Of a DNA stretch of 64,000 nt, positions 45,471 through 55,650 are shown piece after piece. The position numbers and the translations under genes are program-made. Each line of letters starts with the position of its first letter. Position 1 is the stretch's first letter. The DNA comes from Isoetes taiwanensis (Eukaryota; Streptophyta; Lycopodiopsida; Isoetales; Isoetaceae), in NCBI GenBank assembly GCA_021234155.1, contig JAJEKV010000055.1, positions 1,915,090 to 1,979,089 of the forward strand. The letters run 5' to 3'. The notes beneath the pieces are model-generated. The model had not been told where the DNA came from. It ran no database searches and was given only the letters and a program-made list of their open reading frames with translations.

Positions 45471-46240
45471 GTGGTACTAACCTTGGATTACTTTCGGATG
45501 AATTCAACAGACACCTTTGGGAGAATGGATCAACTCTACAAGATCGGGAAGTGATTCAGTGTAAGGCAAGGTTGCAAACTTGTGATCAAAGCCTGCAGGT
45601 GCTACAAATGAAGGTTCAGCAACTTGAGTTCCAGACCGAGAAGATGAATAAAGATTTAAAAAAATGGGAAGGAATGATTAAGGATAAACCAAGTCGTGCA
45701 GACGGTATTCGGGCTATATGCCAAGATACAGAGGCTGAGCTGAAGGAACTATTACCAGAACTTGAGCAGACAAAAATCGAGGAGCTTAATCTGCTGTCAG
45801 CCAGGGAAGCAGACACAACAGCATTGAAAGTGCTGGAACCAAGGTTAGAGAGGTTTCTGTCTTGCAAGGACCGTCTTCCTTTATTTGTCTTGGATCCACT
45901 ACTTCCAGACCTTGATAAGGCTGAAGATTATGGTAGTGGTCATCCCATTCCGTGGCAAGATCCTCCGATGGATGGGGAAACCACTACCAACTTTGATTCT
46001 TGAATCGATCCCAATACCATCTTCCATGTCCTTTCGACCTCTTGAGGTACTTCATAACAAAATTCCTGAAGTGCTTAGTATAATTGTATTCTCATTGACA
46101 AATTTGCGTTCACTTTGCAGGATTTGTAATCACTGTTGCATTGAGAATTGCTGTCATGAATTTTCTACAGCATGGGTACAAGCCTTAGGTGTGAGTAGGG
46201 AGGATCAAAAGCAACTTCAAGCTACTGAGGCACTTACAGG
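45464..46240 (+). pseudogene. spliced gene fragment: coiled coil followed by a Cys-rich exon
   Basis: An open frame of about 175 codons encodes a long charged helix (CKARLQTCDQSLQVLQMKVQ, QLEFQTEKMNKDLKKWEGMI, AELKELLPELEQTKIEELNL) followed by a Pro/Asp-rich end. A second exon at 46121-46240 is bounded by TTCACTTTGCAG and CTTACAG|GTGAGC, both excellent splice sites, and holds CNHCCIENCCHEFSTAWVQA. Joining the two needs a frame change or an unseen donor (CTTGAG|GTACTT at about 46043 is a candidate). I do not recognise the family. The splice sites show that it derives from a cellular, intron-containing gene or from the element's own gene. Confidence 0.5.
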
Positions 46241-46254
46241 TGAGCACTTATAGG

Positions 46255-46560
46255 TAGCTCGAAAAGAGAGTAAGCCTGGCTTAGTCTCCTTCGTTTTCTG
46301 TTTATCGTATCTAATTTGCCCCCTAGGATGACATCGCTCACTCAGGTGGCGAATTAGATACCTCAAGCAGGAAACTCGAAAAGGGAGTAAGCCCGACATA
46401 AAACAAGATCCTGGCTGGCTTAGTCTCTTTTGCTTCTCCTGTTTTGTGTATCTAAAGTGCCCCCTGGGATGAGATCGCTCGCTCATTTTAGGGGACACTT
46501 TAGATATATAAAAACAGGAACATCGTAAAGAGAGTAAAAAAGTCTGGAGCTTAGTTAAAA
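46255..46560. repeat. two consecutive hairpins
   Basis: GTATCTAATTTG ... CGAATTAGATAC around 46308-46362 and TATCTAAAGTGCCCC ... GGGGACACTTTAGATA around 46447-46507 are imperfect stem-loops. Both are preceded by an AAAAG-GAGTAAGCC / GGCTTAGTCTC pair. They look like two degenerate copies of one small inverted-repeat unit of about 120 bases. The loops share CCTAGGATGA / CCTGGGATGA and ATCGCTC-CTCA. Confidence 0.5.
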
Positions 46561-46663
46561 AACCAAAGCATAGTTACAATCAATTGTGATTCAATTCAGT
46601 TTTTGCGAGCATGGTGCCGTTTACTAATTCAGTCTAACTGTTCATACTGGTGGCAATGACTAT

Positions 46664-47030
46664 GTGAGTCCATCTAGCACACCAAAAAGGGAATTATTTT
46701 CTACCCTCAAAGGTAACCAAGTCTTGTTTGATGCAATTGGGATATGTAGCTTACTTCTTCATCCCTACTTTGTAGATATAGATGTACAATGTGGTCAGTT
46801 AGGGGGACAAGACACTCACACCCCTTCGAAAGCATTAGACACAGATAGAAACTCGGGCAAATCAGAAGATGCATCAGGTTACAGAAGCCCGACAAATCGG
46901 TAGATGTCAACAAATCAAGTAGGTGCATCAAGTCAAGCTCCGATGGGTGCTCCAAGCGACAAGAATCTGCCCGAGATCAACGGATGCATTAAGTCATGCT
47001 CCACACCAATCGCCAAATCGCCGGATGCAT
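46664..47030 (+). pseudogene. spliced gene fragments of unknown function
   Basis: Two to three exon-like blocks: YVSPSSTPKRELFSTLK before AAAG|GTAACC; then, after TTTGTAG at about 46777, DIDVQCGQLGGQDTHTPSKA to SGYRSPTNR before ATCG|GTAGATG; then further Ser/Pro-rich sequence with repeated SPDAS / SEDAS motifs (AAATCGCCGGATGCATC and AAATCAGAAGATGCATC). Low-complexity linker-type protein, not recognised. It may connect the coiled-coil part upstream with the phosphatase-like part downstream in one captured gene. Confidence 0.35.
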
Positions 47031-47133
47031 CGAGGTTATGATCTGAACAAATCGTTTAGTGAATGTAAGTCGGAAGGTAACTTCCAACCTTTTGTGCTGT
47101 CTTCTTTTTTAATTTGACCCATATAGTTGCAGA

Positions 47134-47930
47134 ATGCATTTAAATTTTTGCAGTGGAAGTGTCTCGGAGAAAAAGCAAGAGCGGGAATTCCAAGCAAAAG
47201 ACACCTCCAAGACATTCCGAGGCGAAGTTTCCATCCACCTTGCGAATAGATCTTTGAAGCGAAGTTTCCGATACTGCACCAAGAAATGTTTGAAGGTTTT
47301 CCAGCCACCAACTCTCGCCATCACGAAAGACTACAAGGTAAAGCCCAATCACCTTGTTTTTTACTACAATGGAGTTAAGGGTAGAAGCTATGACAAGAGT
47401 GAGTCCATACCCACCGCCAAAGAAGATGATGTTAAGTTGATCACACTTAACAGAACCAAGTGGGTAGTAACTAGACCCGGTGGGCGAGTTCATAGATTGG
47501 TGCGGTCCAAATTTTCATATAGCACTTTGGTCGGCCTGCCGGGCTCAAAACTTGAGAGTCATAGTTAAGGGAGCATTGATGAAACACAAGGACAAATTCA
47601 AGTTCATATGGAGTCAGGATCACTGTACCAACACAAATTTATTTAACAGTAAAAAGCCAATTTTTTTGAAGCACCTGAAAAAGGTCTACGACGAATTTCC
47701 AGGTTTCACAAAAGAGAACGTTAGCTTCTCATTGATGACAGCCAAAGATATAAAGGGTACCTCAATCGCGCCAAACACCATGATCTGTCAAGCAGTTTGG
47801 AGCCCCGGCGAGTAGATGGCAATTTCCTCATGAATGATCTAAAGGTTTGGCTTCGGGGGTTCTTTGAAGGCGGGGAATGTGCAAAGTTATGTCGAAAACA
47901 ACAAAATGCTGAATATGTTTGACACTGAGA
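47134..47930 (+). pseudogene. FCP1/NIF-type phosphatase-like domain, frame-broken
   Basis: The plus strand encodes KWVVTRPG, then (one-base shift) GEFIDWCGPNFHIALWSA, VIVKGALMKHKDKFKFIWSQ and DHCTNTNLFNSKKPIFLKHL. Next come KKVYDEFPGFTKEN and, after another shift near 47725, LIDDSQRYKGYLNRAKHHDL and FLMNDLKVWLRGFFEGGECA, ending TGA near 47920. The order RPG-EFL, W(S/T)A, SHCT, LDDS and LK-L is that of the FCP1 homology (NLI-interacting factor, HAD phosphatase) family found in plant nuclear proteins. The first catalytic motif (LLVLD-NG-LL) aligns best with HLVFYYNGVKG near 47355, where the nucleophile Asp would be Tyr. The original function would be phosphoprotein dephosphorylation; this copy cannot be active as it stands. 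Confidence 0.7.
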
Positions 47931-48045
47931 GTCAAATTTGTATTAATATGATGAAAAAACATAGAACTAAAGCCTAGAAATAGTATTATTGTGTATATGA
48001 TGTAACCTCTCTTGACTTTTTAATATAAACAAAGTTTTACTTCAA

Positions 48046-48625
48046 TTGTTCATTTCTTGGCTATTTCAATGTTCCTCAAGGTTTTCAATGATCTTCCATT
48101 TGCTGAATGTAAACTTACACCACCGGCCACGAGGGCTACAGGTGTTAAGAGCGCACATCCCACCAGAACACTTGCCACTTGAAGTGTTTAAAGGACAGCA
48201 GGAGCCTCTTGTGCTTGATCAAGAGGCAATCAGAATATTGGAGAAAAGTAGAAATTGGTTCAGTGATAGGATAGTCCATTTCTTCATGAGGTTAGTAATT
48301 TAATATAAACAACTTCAGTTTGAAGTCTTACGTTGTTTCTTAAATCATCTTGTTTTACCAGACCTTGGACTTTGGCGGTGTATGCACCAATTACGCATCA
48401 AGCATGACATGGAGCGAGGTTCCATTTCATGGATCCGCTCATTTACACATTCTTGCCGAGCGAGCTTGCTTCAAAGGACAAACTGCTGTTGCACCCTCAA
48501 CTTGCAATTTGGAATGTACCATTCTCGGCAAAGATGTTATCAGCGACCTTTGGGCGGTGTATGTCATTGTAGGTCTTGGAGGTCACCCGGTTAAATGTCG
48601 ACCCGTGTGTACCATTTTGACCTAG
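48046..48625 (+). pseudogene. unrecognised spliced fragment, weak Ulp1-like N-part
   Basis: A frame ending at TCATGAG|GTTAGT contains EPLVLDQEAIRILEKSRNWF and SDRIVHFFMR, which resembles the start of C48 (Ulp1-like) protease domains (leucine, then WLND-I-F). The catalytic His-Asp-Cys part was not found. After an acceptor TTTTACCAG at about 48360, an 85-codon frame (TWSEVPFHGSAHLHILAERA) is open but unassigned. C48 domains are common passengers of plant DNA transposons. The similarity here is weak and could be chance. Confidence 0.3.
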
Positions 48626-48639
48626 AAATGTACAAGGGC

Positions 48640-49195
48640 TCAGAGCACTGTCATGAGTTTTGTTGAGGATGCAAACACAAAATTCCCAAGCACCATAAAG
48701 TCATACAAGAAAATTACAAGTTCCCCCACTTTCGGTCGATTCTTTGTCGTGTGGTCACCTATATGTGTCTTTGTAAAGAAAGTTGTGGGCTGCAATGTCT
48801 GAGACTTGGACATACTATCCCAATGCAAGGTGAGTTAAGTAAATTTGAAGGTATTACTCATCCAATGTGAGGCTGATATGTTTGTTGCGAGGTGTACCAA
48901 TTTCTAGTTGCGAAATTTGTTGGACACGCGTAGAATGATGATTGATGTTGTGAAGCACGATTCTTTGTAGTAATGAAGTCGAGGTTGATGAATCAATAGA
49001 TCTTTACTTGTAATCACATGTTTGTATTATTGTAACCAAAGAGGTTATTCTTGTAACCTATTCTTTCATTGACACTCTAATGTACATTGTTGTATACTAT
49101 TGTATACAATAGACTTTTTTGCTGACCAAAGCAACATTCGGTGGAGTTCAAATCTCGGGAAGAAATTGATGTATTCAAAGATTCATGACAATGTG
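48640..49195. other. no gene seen
   Basis: No protein-like frame. GTATACTATTGTATAC near 49091-49106 is a short palindrome. Confidence 0.4.
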
Positions 49196-49880
49196 GTGTT
49201 ACATGTCGTGATAGATGTGGTGATGCAAATGGTGCATGTGGTGAATCATGTGGTGCATTTGGTGAACCATGTGGTGAATCATGTGGTGAATCGTAGGTGG
49301 CATGTTGGAGCTTACGTGGCATGTTTGACTTTCATTGACCAACATGTTTGGTGATGCAAATGGTGCATGTGGTGAATCATGAGGTGCATTTGGTGAATCA
49401 TGTGGTGAATCATGTGGTGCATCGTGGGTGGCATGTTGGAGCTTACGTGGCATGTTTGAGCCACCTTGGCATGTTGGACCTAGGTGGCATATTTGAGCCA
49501 CCTTGGCATGCTTGAGCCTTTACATGACCTTTGTTACATGTTTGACTTTCATTGACCAACATGTTTGGTGATGCAAATGGTGCATGTGGTGAATCATGAG
49601 GTGCATTTGGTGAATCATGTGGTGAATCATGTGGTGCATCGTGGGTGGCATGTTGGAGCTTACGTGGCATGTTTGAGCCACCTTGGCATGTTGGAGCCTA
49701 GGTGGCATATTTGAGCCACCTTGGCATGCTTGAGCCTTTACATGACCTTTGTTACATGTTTGACAACCATTGACCAACATGTTTGGTGATGCAAATGGTG
49801 CATGTGGTGAATCATGTGGTGCATTTGGTGAATCATGTGGTGAATCATGTGGTGCATCGTAGGTGGCATGTTGGAGCTAT
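49196..49880. repeat. internal tandem array combining GTGAATCATGTG and the 19-bp repeat
   Basis: Three to four copies of a composite of about 220-230 bases. GTGATGCAAATGGTGCATGT-type sequence is followed by repeated GGTGAATCATGTGGTGCATT. Then come GGCATGTTGGAGC, GGCATGTTTGAGCC and ACCTTGGCATG-type 19-bp units, and then a spacer with CTTTCATTGACCAACATG. The 19-bp units are the same as those of the 13.0-15.2 kb array. The two composites starting near 49325 and 49552 are almost identical, so the expansion is recent. Confidence 0.85.
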
Positions 49881-51354
49881 TCATGAATGGCCAATTCAGG
49901 ATAGATATATAGCTTAAATAATTTTATATATATAACAGATATATTTTTTTTATGTTTTTTAGAAAATAAAATAATGGTCCTTTCGAGGTTATTATTAGTT
50001 GCCTACTAAATCTTTAGGAATAAACCTTCAATCAAAAAAATCTTTAGGAATAAAAGATGCTAATGATACGAAATCCTAAAATCGTAGCCCTCTGAAATTA
50101 ATTTCACGCCGACCTTTATAGGCTATGGTGGTGAAGGAGAAGCATCGTCCAATTCCTTCCAGCGGAGAATGTCGGTAGGCCTGCGGCTCTCCCTCCGGCT
50201 CTGTCTCTCCCACTCGCTCTGCCTCCCACGGCCCTTCTAAGTCTTGGAAACGCTTTCAGTTCCTTTGGCACGAGGTCCTTGCCGATTATGGCATAGGATC
50301 TTGGCCAAATTTTCATTCTTGGGCAGAGGCACGAGAGCCACGAACATGAGAGCCACGAGCAGAGAGCCCTTCCTCACGATTCCACCTCTTCAAAGCTCAC
50401 GAGATCTTTCGGAGCTTTGAGAAAGGAGGAATCCTCCTCAATTCCGACTCATCGATCTGACTTCTTCATGAGCAAATTGATTCTGAAGATTCGATAATGA
50501 ATGGTGTGAACCACGAGACCAAGAAGAAGAAGAAGAAGAAGAAGAAGGCGAAGAAACGAGAAAATTTTTTGGAACTCCAAAATTTGATCCGTAGTAAGTA
50601 GCATGCATGCATTCGATTTTTACGTTCTTTTTACATTCTAAACTAATTTTCTTCACTTTTCTTCACGATGAAGCTTGAAGTCCCGGAAGCCACCTTTTTT
50701 TTTTTTTTTTTTTTTTTTTTGATCAAGTTCGGTCTCTGGGCCTTTTTGTGCCTTTGTATTTTTAAAAAAAAAACAAATGGTATATAGGCCTTAGTGCCTT
50801 CATTTGATCTCAACCCTTGTTGATCTCACCCCCTTGTGAACTCACCCCTTGTGATCTGAGGCCTTAGTGCCTCTTTGTAATATATGATGGCCTTAGTGCC
50901 TTTTTGAATATATGATGGCCTTGTGCCTTTTGAACCTTGTGTAAATTTCTAATTGCGAAGTATTACGGTATCTTCTGTTTTAACATATGATGGCCTTGTG
51001 CCACCGTAATCCGTGGCCTTGTGCCTTTTGTTTAATCGAGAAAAATAGTTTGTAATGGCTTTGTGTCTTGTGTAAATTTGTGCCTTGTGTAAATTTCTAA
51101 TTACGTTTTACCACGCATGTTTCTAAAAGCAGATACCACGTGGCCTTAGTGCCTTTCTTTGATCTCACCCATATGTCTAACTTGAGGGCCTTGTGCAAGT
51201 TTAATTGATTTAATCCAGTTATACCTTGGAATTCATTCAACATTCAAGTACAAATTTACATAATCTGAAGCATAAAAAATGAGAATGCAAAAGCGAAACT
51301 TCTTTATATTCATAAAAGTTTCTATCTGATACCCTTTACACAATTGCCCCACGA
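49881..51354. repeat. low-complexity region with poly-T and GGCCTTAGTGCC repeats
   Basis: Contains an AAG-repeat tract (50519-50550) inside a short Lys-rich frame from the ATG near 50498, a T-run at 50694-50720, and many irregular copies of GGCCTTAGTGCC / GGCCTTGTGCC between 50780 and 51190. No gene is convincing here. Confidence 0.5.
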
Positions 51355-51378
51355 TAAGTGGATTTTCCTAATACTTTC
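51355..51378 (-). repeat. 24-bp internal inverted repeat, right copy
   Basis: Exact reverse complement of 44313-44336; see that entry. Confidence 0.8.
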
Positions 51379-51793
51379 ATATCAATTCAGGGGACCTAAT
51401 TTGGGATCCATATATTCTTTGTCACCAAAATCGGTCAAGATACTATCGAGGGAATCGAGAGCCATTCCATTTTAAATAGGGTCAAAAAATGGTCAATGCC
51501 CCCGGCCGATTATGGTGAAATCTGTGGTGAAAACTGTGGTGAAGGCGTGGGTGATGCAAACGTTGTTTTATATTTCAAAGGGAGAAAAATACATATGGAA
51601 ATCTACCATACAGGTAGAATAGTTCATACTTCTTATGAAATGAAGTATCTCGAGAAAAATCGAGGAAAACTATAACCCCGAGCTTCTAGTATTATCAAAA
51701 TGCATTAGAGATGACATACGATTCTTGGGCCTCAATCGGATCCCATTGTGAGATCTCAGAACTCTTCTTCTTCCAAGTACGTTCAAGACTTCA

Positions 51794-52540
51794 TCAAGTG
51801 TTTTCACTGAATAGTTGGTGTAATCCAAAAACACTAAAACATGAGCTTCTCATTTTACGCTCCCACTTGTGATCTGATTCATAAAGTATTGTCTCGGGGT
51901 TGTTGTGTCTCCATGCATCGGCCTCGTCGAGCACTTTTTTAATGGCTGAAGCATGGATCATTTCCTGCTTTAGTTGGATGAACATATCCTCTTCCTCAAG
52001 CACTGGGAGCCGAGAACTCATCCTCGAGAATCATACACCACCCCCGAACCACCATGGCACACCCGGCTCTGTTAAGTCTCCGACCGCGCATCATGTAAAC
52101 AACATCATCCATGTAAAACAACATCTACTACAAAGAAAGGCAACCTATCAACGCCTTGGCTTCTAATTCTTTAAGCCCATCGGGAATTAACCTATGTTTT
52201 AAGCCTAGAATACCTCGAATTCATGGGTCCTCCTCGCTCCTCTAATATCCGCCTCTGTTCCCGGTTTATTTGCTCCAATTATAGGTCCTACCGGATCTGT
52301 TGCATTTGAACCCCAGTGAAATTGTTTGTGCTCGTGTTCTCCTTCTGTTTTCTTCCGCCATAGCTGGATTGTGATAAGCCAATGTCTGCATGCAAAACTA
52401 GATTTATGGTTTTCCCCCAATGCTTTACGCGCGATTAGCTTTTGAATGATTGACCTTGCATTTGATGTGACAGATTTCCAATGATTCTCTGTCCCCATTA
52501 CATCCATCCTTAATGTAATTTTTCTGTGTGTCACTTTCAC
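51794..52540 (-). pseudogene. minus-strand gene fragments of the 10.3-kb element
   Basis: Frame 52205-52540 reads MDVMGTENHWKSVTSNARSI and SFACRHWLITIQLWRKKTEG, a basic, Trp/His-containing helical sequence. Frame 51794-52021 reads LPVLEEEDMFIQLKQEMIHA and SAIKKVLDEADAWRHNNPET. Both are protein-like and lie on the strand opposite to the phosphatase-like fragments. I do not recognise either. Position in the element makes an element-encoded protein possible. Confidence 0.35.
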
Positions 52541-52596
52541 CCTGTCAATTAAACAGTGAGATTTCTATTAAACATAGCATATATTAAAGACATTCA

Positions 52597-53090
52597 TCTT
52601 ACACCTCGTTATTCACCACACTAGGCACCACATAGAATATATTACAGCATTTATTTCACACCATATTTTTAACCACACTAGGCACCACACTAGGCACCAC
52701 AATCGGCACCACACTAGACACCACACCATATTATTCACCACACTAGGGACCACATAGCATATATTACAAAGATTTATTTTTTACACCATGTTATTCACCA
52801 CACTAGGCACCACAAAGCGTTATATTTAGAGCATTTATTTTACACCATATTTTTCACCACACTAGGCACCACATAGCATATATTACAAACATGTATTTTA
52901 CACCATGTTATTCACCACACTAGGCACCACAAAGCATATATTGACAAAGATTTATTTCACACCACGTGCCTCACCACACTAGGGCAAACATATCATATAT
53001 CCACATTAATAGGCACCACACACCACAAGCAATCACTAACCACGGCAACCACATATCACAAGCAATCACTAACCACATACCACATTAACA
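52597..53090 (-). repeat. right CACCACA subterminal array, about 60-bp period
   Basis: TTATTCACCACACTAGGCAC followed by CACATAGCATATATTACA and a TTTATTTTACACCATG spacer recurs about five to six times between 52609 and 52990 at a spacing of about 60 bases, with shorter CACTAGGCACCA doublings at 52670-52720. It is the inverted counterpart of the left GTGGTG zone, with GTGGTG on the minus strand. Confidence 0.8.
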
Positions 53091-53870
53091 ATAAAAATGT
53101 GGTGAAGATGAAGAAATGAAATAACCTGTGATTCTTCCGGATAGTGAGTGGCATGATCCTCTCTTACATTTCGTTCCAATCTTACCGAACTTAACATCCT
53201 TTGCATTTGGAGAGACCCTCTTGTTTCGGTCCAAAATTCTTTGCACAAGTTCTATGACAGAATTGGGAATTGCATCTGCTCTTCTAACTCTTTTGTACAA
53301 AAACCCATTTCCCCCCTTGCAATCTATCTCTTCCCTCTTCAATTTTGCTTTGGTAAGATTCCTAGGATGAACACCCGGCCAGTTTACCAAAACCCCGAGC
53401 AGCGGCCGGATTAGCACTTTTCGGTATTAATGCTTCCTCTTACGGCCATAGCAAGGCAACTACTCTTGGTCTGCTAAACCTGTCATTGCTGTTAGACTTC
53501 TTCACAAGTTGAATGGAAGCCACGAGGTTCTGCGACCACAATGCTCTTGGCTTGCAAATCTTTCGACTCTTAGCCAAAGTCTGTTGTCCATTGTGTCATC
53601 CTGCGAGATAATCTAGTAAAACCTCTTTCTTATCATTTGTTAGACAAGCCTTTAGTGGTGCTATGAAATGAAGATAACAATTTTAATACCATCAGAAGCG
53701 CTGGTAGGGCCGTTACAGTGGATCCTCCCTCTATTTGTTGCAATTTTTGCTAATTCTTCTTTAGCTTCCCTTTGTCTTTTCCTTTGGCGTCTTTTATGAT
53801 CCCGTTCTTGTTACGGAGTTCTCTTTCTCTTACACATGGCGATTTGCTTCCAAATTAAATGATTGAAGGT
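53085..53870 (-). pseudogene. minus-strand basic protein fragments, possibly element-encoded
   Basis: From the ATG near 53840 (MCKRKRTP, stop, QERDHKRRQRKRQREAKEEL) through SRKICKPRALWSQNLVASIQ to the frame 53085-53417 (LTKAKLKREEIDCKGGNGFL, SVIELVQRILDRNKRVSPNA, FGKIGTKCKRGSCHSLSG), before a CACAG|GTTATT donor-like end. Strongly basic, DNA-binding-like. The VQRI-R-K segment followed by a Cys-rich basic tail faintly recalls the helix-turn-helix part of plant mariner-like transposases, but no DDE/D core was found. Unassigned. Confidence 0.3.
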
Positions 53871-54156
53871 ATGAACCGGATTGATCCACAACCGGATTAA
53901 GCGCCATAGCCGTGTGCTTCAGGAAAGGCGCGGGTGGGTCATGGGTTTAGAAATCGGTTCGGTGGAGATTGGAATGGGACGGGTGGCGTAGGAAATTGGA
54001 ATGGGATGGGTGGCGTAGGAATCGGGTTGTTGCAGTTCAGGAAATGATTGAATCCGGGCAGTACATGCACTAGGCACCAAACAAACATTTAAAATCGCAC
54101 CACAAATTTGATATCTCCCACCACATTTTTAGGAGGACAGGGGGGACACCCAGGGT

Positions 54157-54181
54157 GTTCCACTACAACATGCTTTCACCC
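54157..54181 (-). repeat. right terminal inverted repeat of the 10.3-kb element
   Basis: Perfect reverse complement of 43872-43896, followed by ATATCTGAG of copia 2, which continues the frame broken at 43871 (native GAGATATCTGAG). Confidence 0.9.
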
Positions 54182-55650
54182 ATATCTGAGTATTCTCTTA
54201 GCAGCTGTCCAATGATCTACACCTGGGTTATTGTTGTATCTGCTTAAGATGTTTACCCCAAAAGCAATGTCTGGTCTCGTGCAGTTTGCCACATAAGCCA
54301 AACATCCAATTAGTGACCTATATGGAGTATTTTCCATTTGTTTCTTCTCTCTTGCTGTTTTTGGACACATATGGGCTGAGATCTTATGCCCTGGAACCAA
54401 AGGTGTTAGTGCTATATTGCAATCAATCATGTTAAACTTCTTTAACATATTCATAATATGAGTTGGTTGGCTTAGAGTCAGCAACTTATTTTTTCTGTCT
54501 CTACAAACTTCAATACCAAGAAATCTCTTGAGCTCACCCAAATCTGTCATTTGGAACCGTTTGTTGAGCAATTGTTTACAATGAGCCAAAGTGTCTTTAT
54601 CATTTGCAACCATGATATTATCATCAACATATAGAGCTATTATACACCAATTTTTCCCATCTCTATACCTGCAAAATTGCCATCATATTTCAAATTATCA
54701 AATTCTTGCTCTAAAGGTAATTGTCCATGCATTTGTACCATTCTCGTGGTGCTTGTCTCAAACCATAGACTGCCCTATTTAATTTCAGTTTTTTCCTTTT
54801 CTTCTTCAAAACACAGTGCGGGGCTTTAAATATATCTCTTCTTCCAACTTTGCATTAAGAAATGCGATTACTTACATCCATATGATGAATTTCCATGTCA
54901 CATGAGTTGGCAATGGCTAGTAATATTCTCAAACTATTAATTTTGACCGGAGGAGAGAATGTCTCATCAAAATCTATCCCTTTCTTACGTGTGTGAATCC
55001 TTGTGCAACAAGCCTTGCCTTGTATTTCTTTGTCATACTATCAATGCACGGTTTTATTACGAAAAATCCATCTCGCCAACAACATTCTTGTCTGCTTGGT
55101 TTATCAACTCTGATATGTGTAATACGTTCTTTTGAAAGATTGCATTTCATCCTTCATGGCTTTTCTCCAATTCACGGACTCCTTACTCTTAACACCTCTT
55201 CAAAATTATTTGGCGGTTTATCCGCTTTCTAACACAAGAATATCAAAAAATGCAATGAATTTCACCTTCTTTATCATGATGTCTTCTACTTCTACCACTT
55301 GATTACGCCATGTATTCTTAGTTCAACCTTGCCTTCATCACCGATGTCCGGGCCTCGATTCTTCTTGCTTTCCTTTTTGGTTTTCTAAGGGTTCAACTTG
55401 TATAGGCTCTGGCGGCTTGTCTTGAGCAATCTTTTGGTACTATTGGAGGTTCAACCGGCTCGAGCTCTGCTGCTCCAAATTGGATAATCTGGGGTACTAT
55501 TGTGGTTTCAAACTCGATAGACTTTGAGTGTCTTGTGCCTCAATCTTGTCATTATCTCCATCTTCATTATCACTATCAATGACATTGCTTGTATCCCGCA
55601 TTTTAGGTTTGATCGAAAGCGACAAGCTCAACCATTTCTTTTACATCGAA
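54182..55650 (-). pseudogene. copia 2 reverse transcriptase
   Basis: Frame 54182-54613 holds MVANDKDTLAHCKQLLNKRF, QMTDLGELKRFLGIEVCRDR, NTPYRSLIGCLAYVANCTRP and HWTAAKRILRY, where the 10.3-kb element enters. Upstream, the catalytic ALYVDD-NIMVAND region lies near 54600-54650. The N-terminal half (54700-55650) is recognisable only in short pieces (KARLV-type and FDETFSPPV-type motifs) because of many indels. This half is clearly less well preserved than gag-integrase or RNase H of the same element. Confidence 0.8.

Larger units (their letters stand above)
43872..54181. mobile_element. 10.3-kb terminal-inverted-repeat element carrying gene fragments
   Basis: Inserted in copia 2 pol. The ends are perfect 25-bp inverted repeats (43872-43896 and 54157-54181) starting GGGTGAAAGCATG. 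The flanks show ATAT on each side, so the target duplication is ATAT, or TA if the TIR starts one base further out as TGGGTG; the palindrome prevents a decision. Subterminal sequence is also inverted: GTGGTGGGA-(A/G)-AT-AATTTGT-GTG motifs lie within 100 bases of each end, and GTGGTG-rich arrays lie further in. Gene-like exons are on + at 45.4-48.6 kb and on - at 51.8-53.9 kb. No transposase family was recognised with confidence. Confidence 0.8.

Noticed and set aside
49077..49780. His/Met-rich frames (SPHDSPHGSPNAPHDSPHA type) suggestive of a metal-binding protein
   Set aside because: By-product of the GTGAATCATGTGGTG tandem repeat; open in several frames and directly repeated.
50498..50610. 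Lys-rich peptide gene (KKKKKKKKK) on +
   Set aside because: Derived from an AAG microsatellite, short, no supporting context.
53085..53417. Confident mariner transposase call
   Set aside because: Only a short HTH-like resemblance; no DDE/D catalytic segment in 51.7-53.9 kb.
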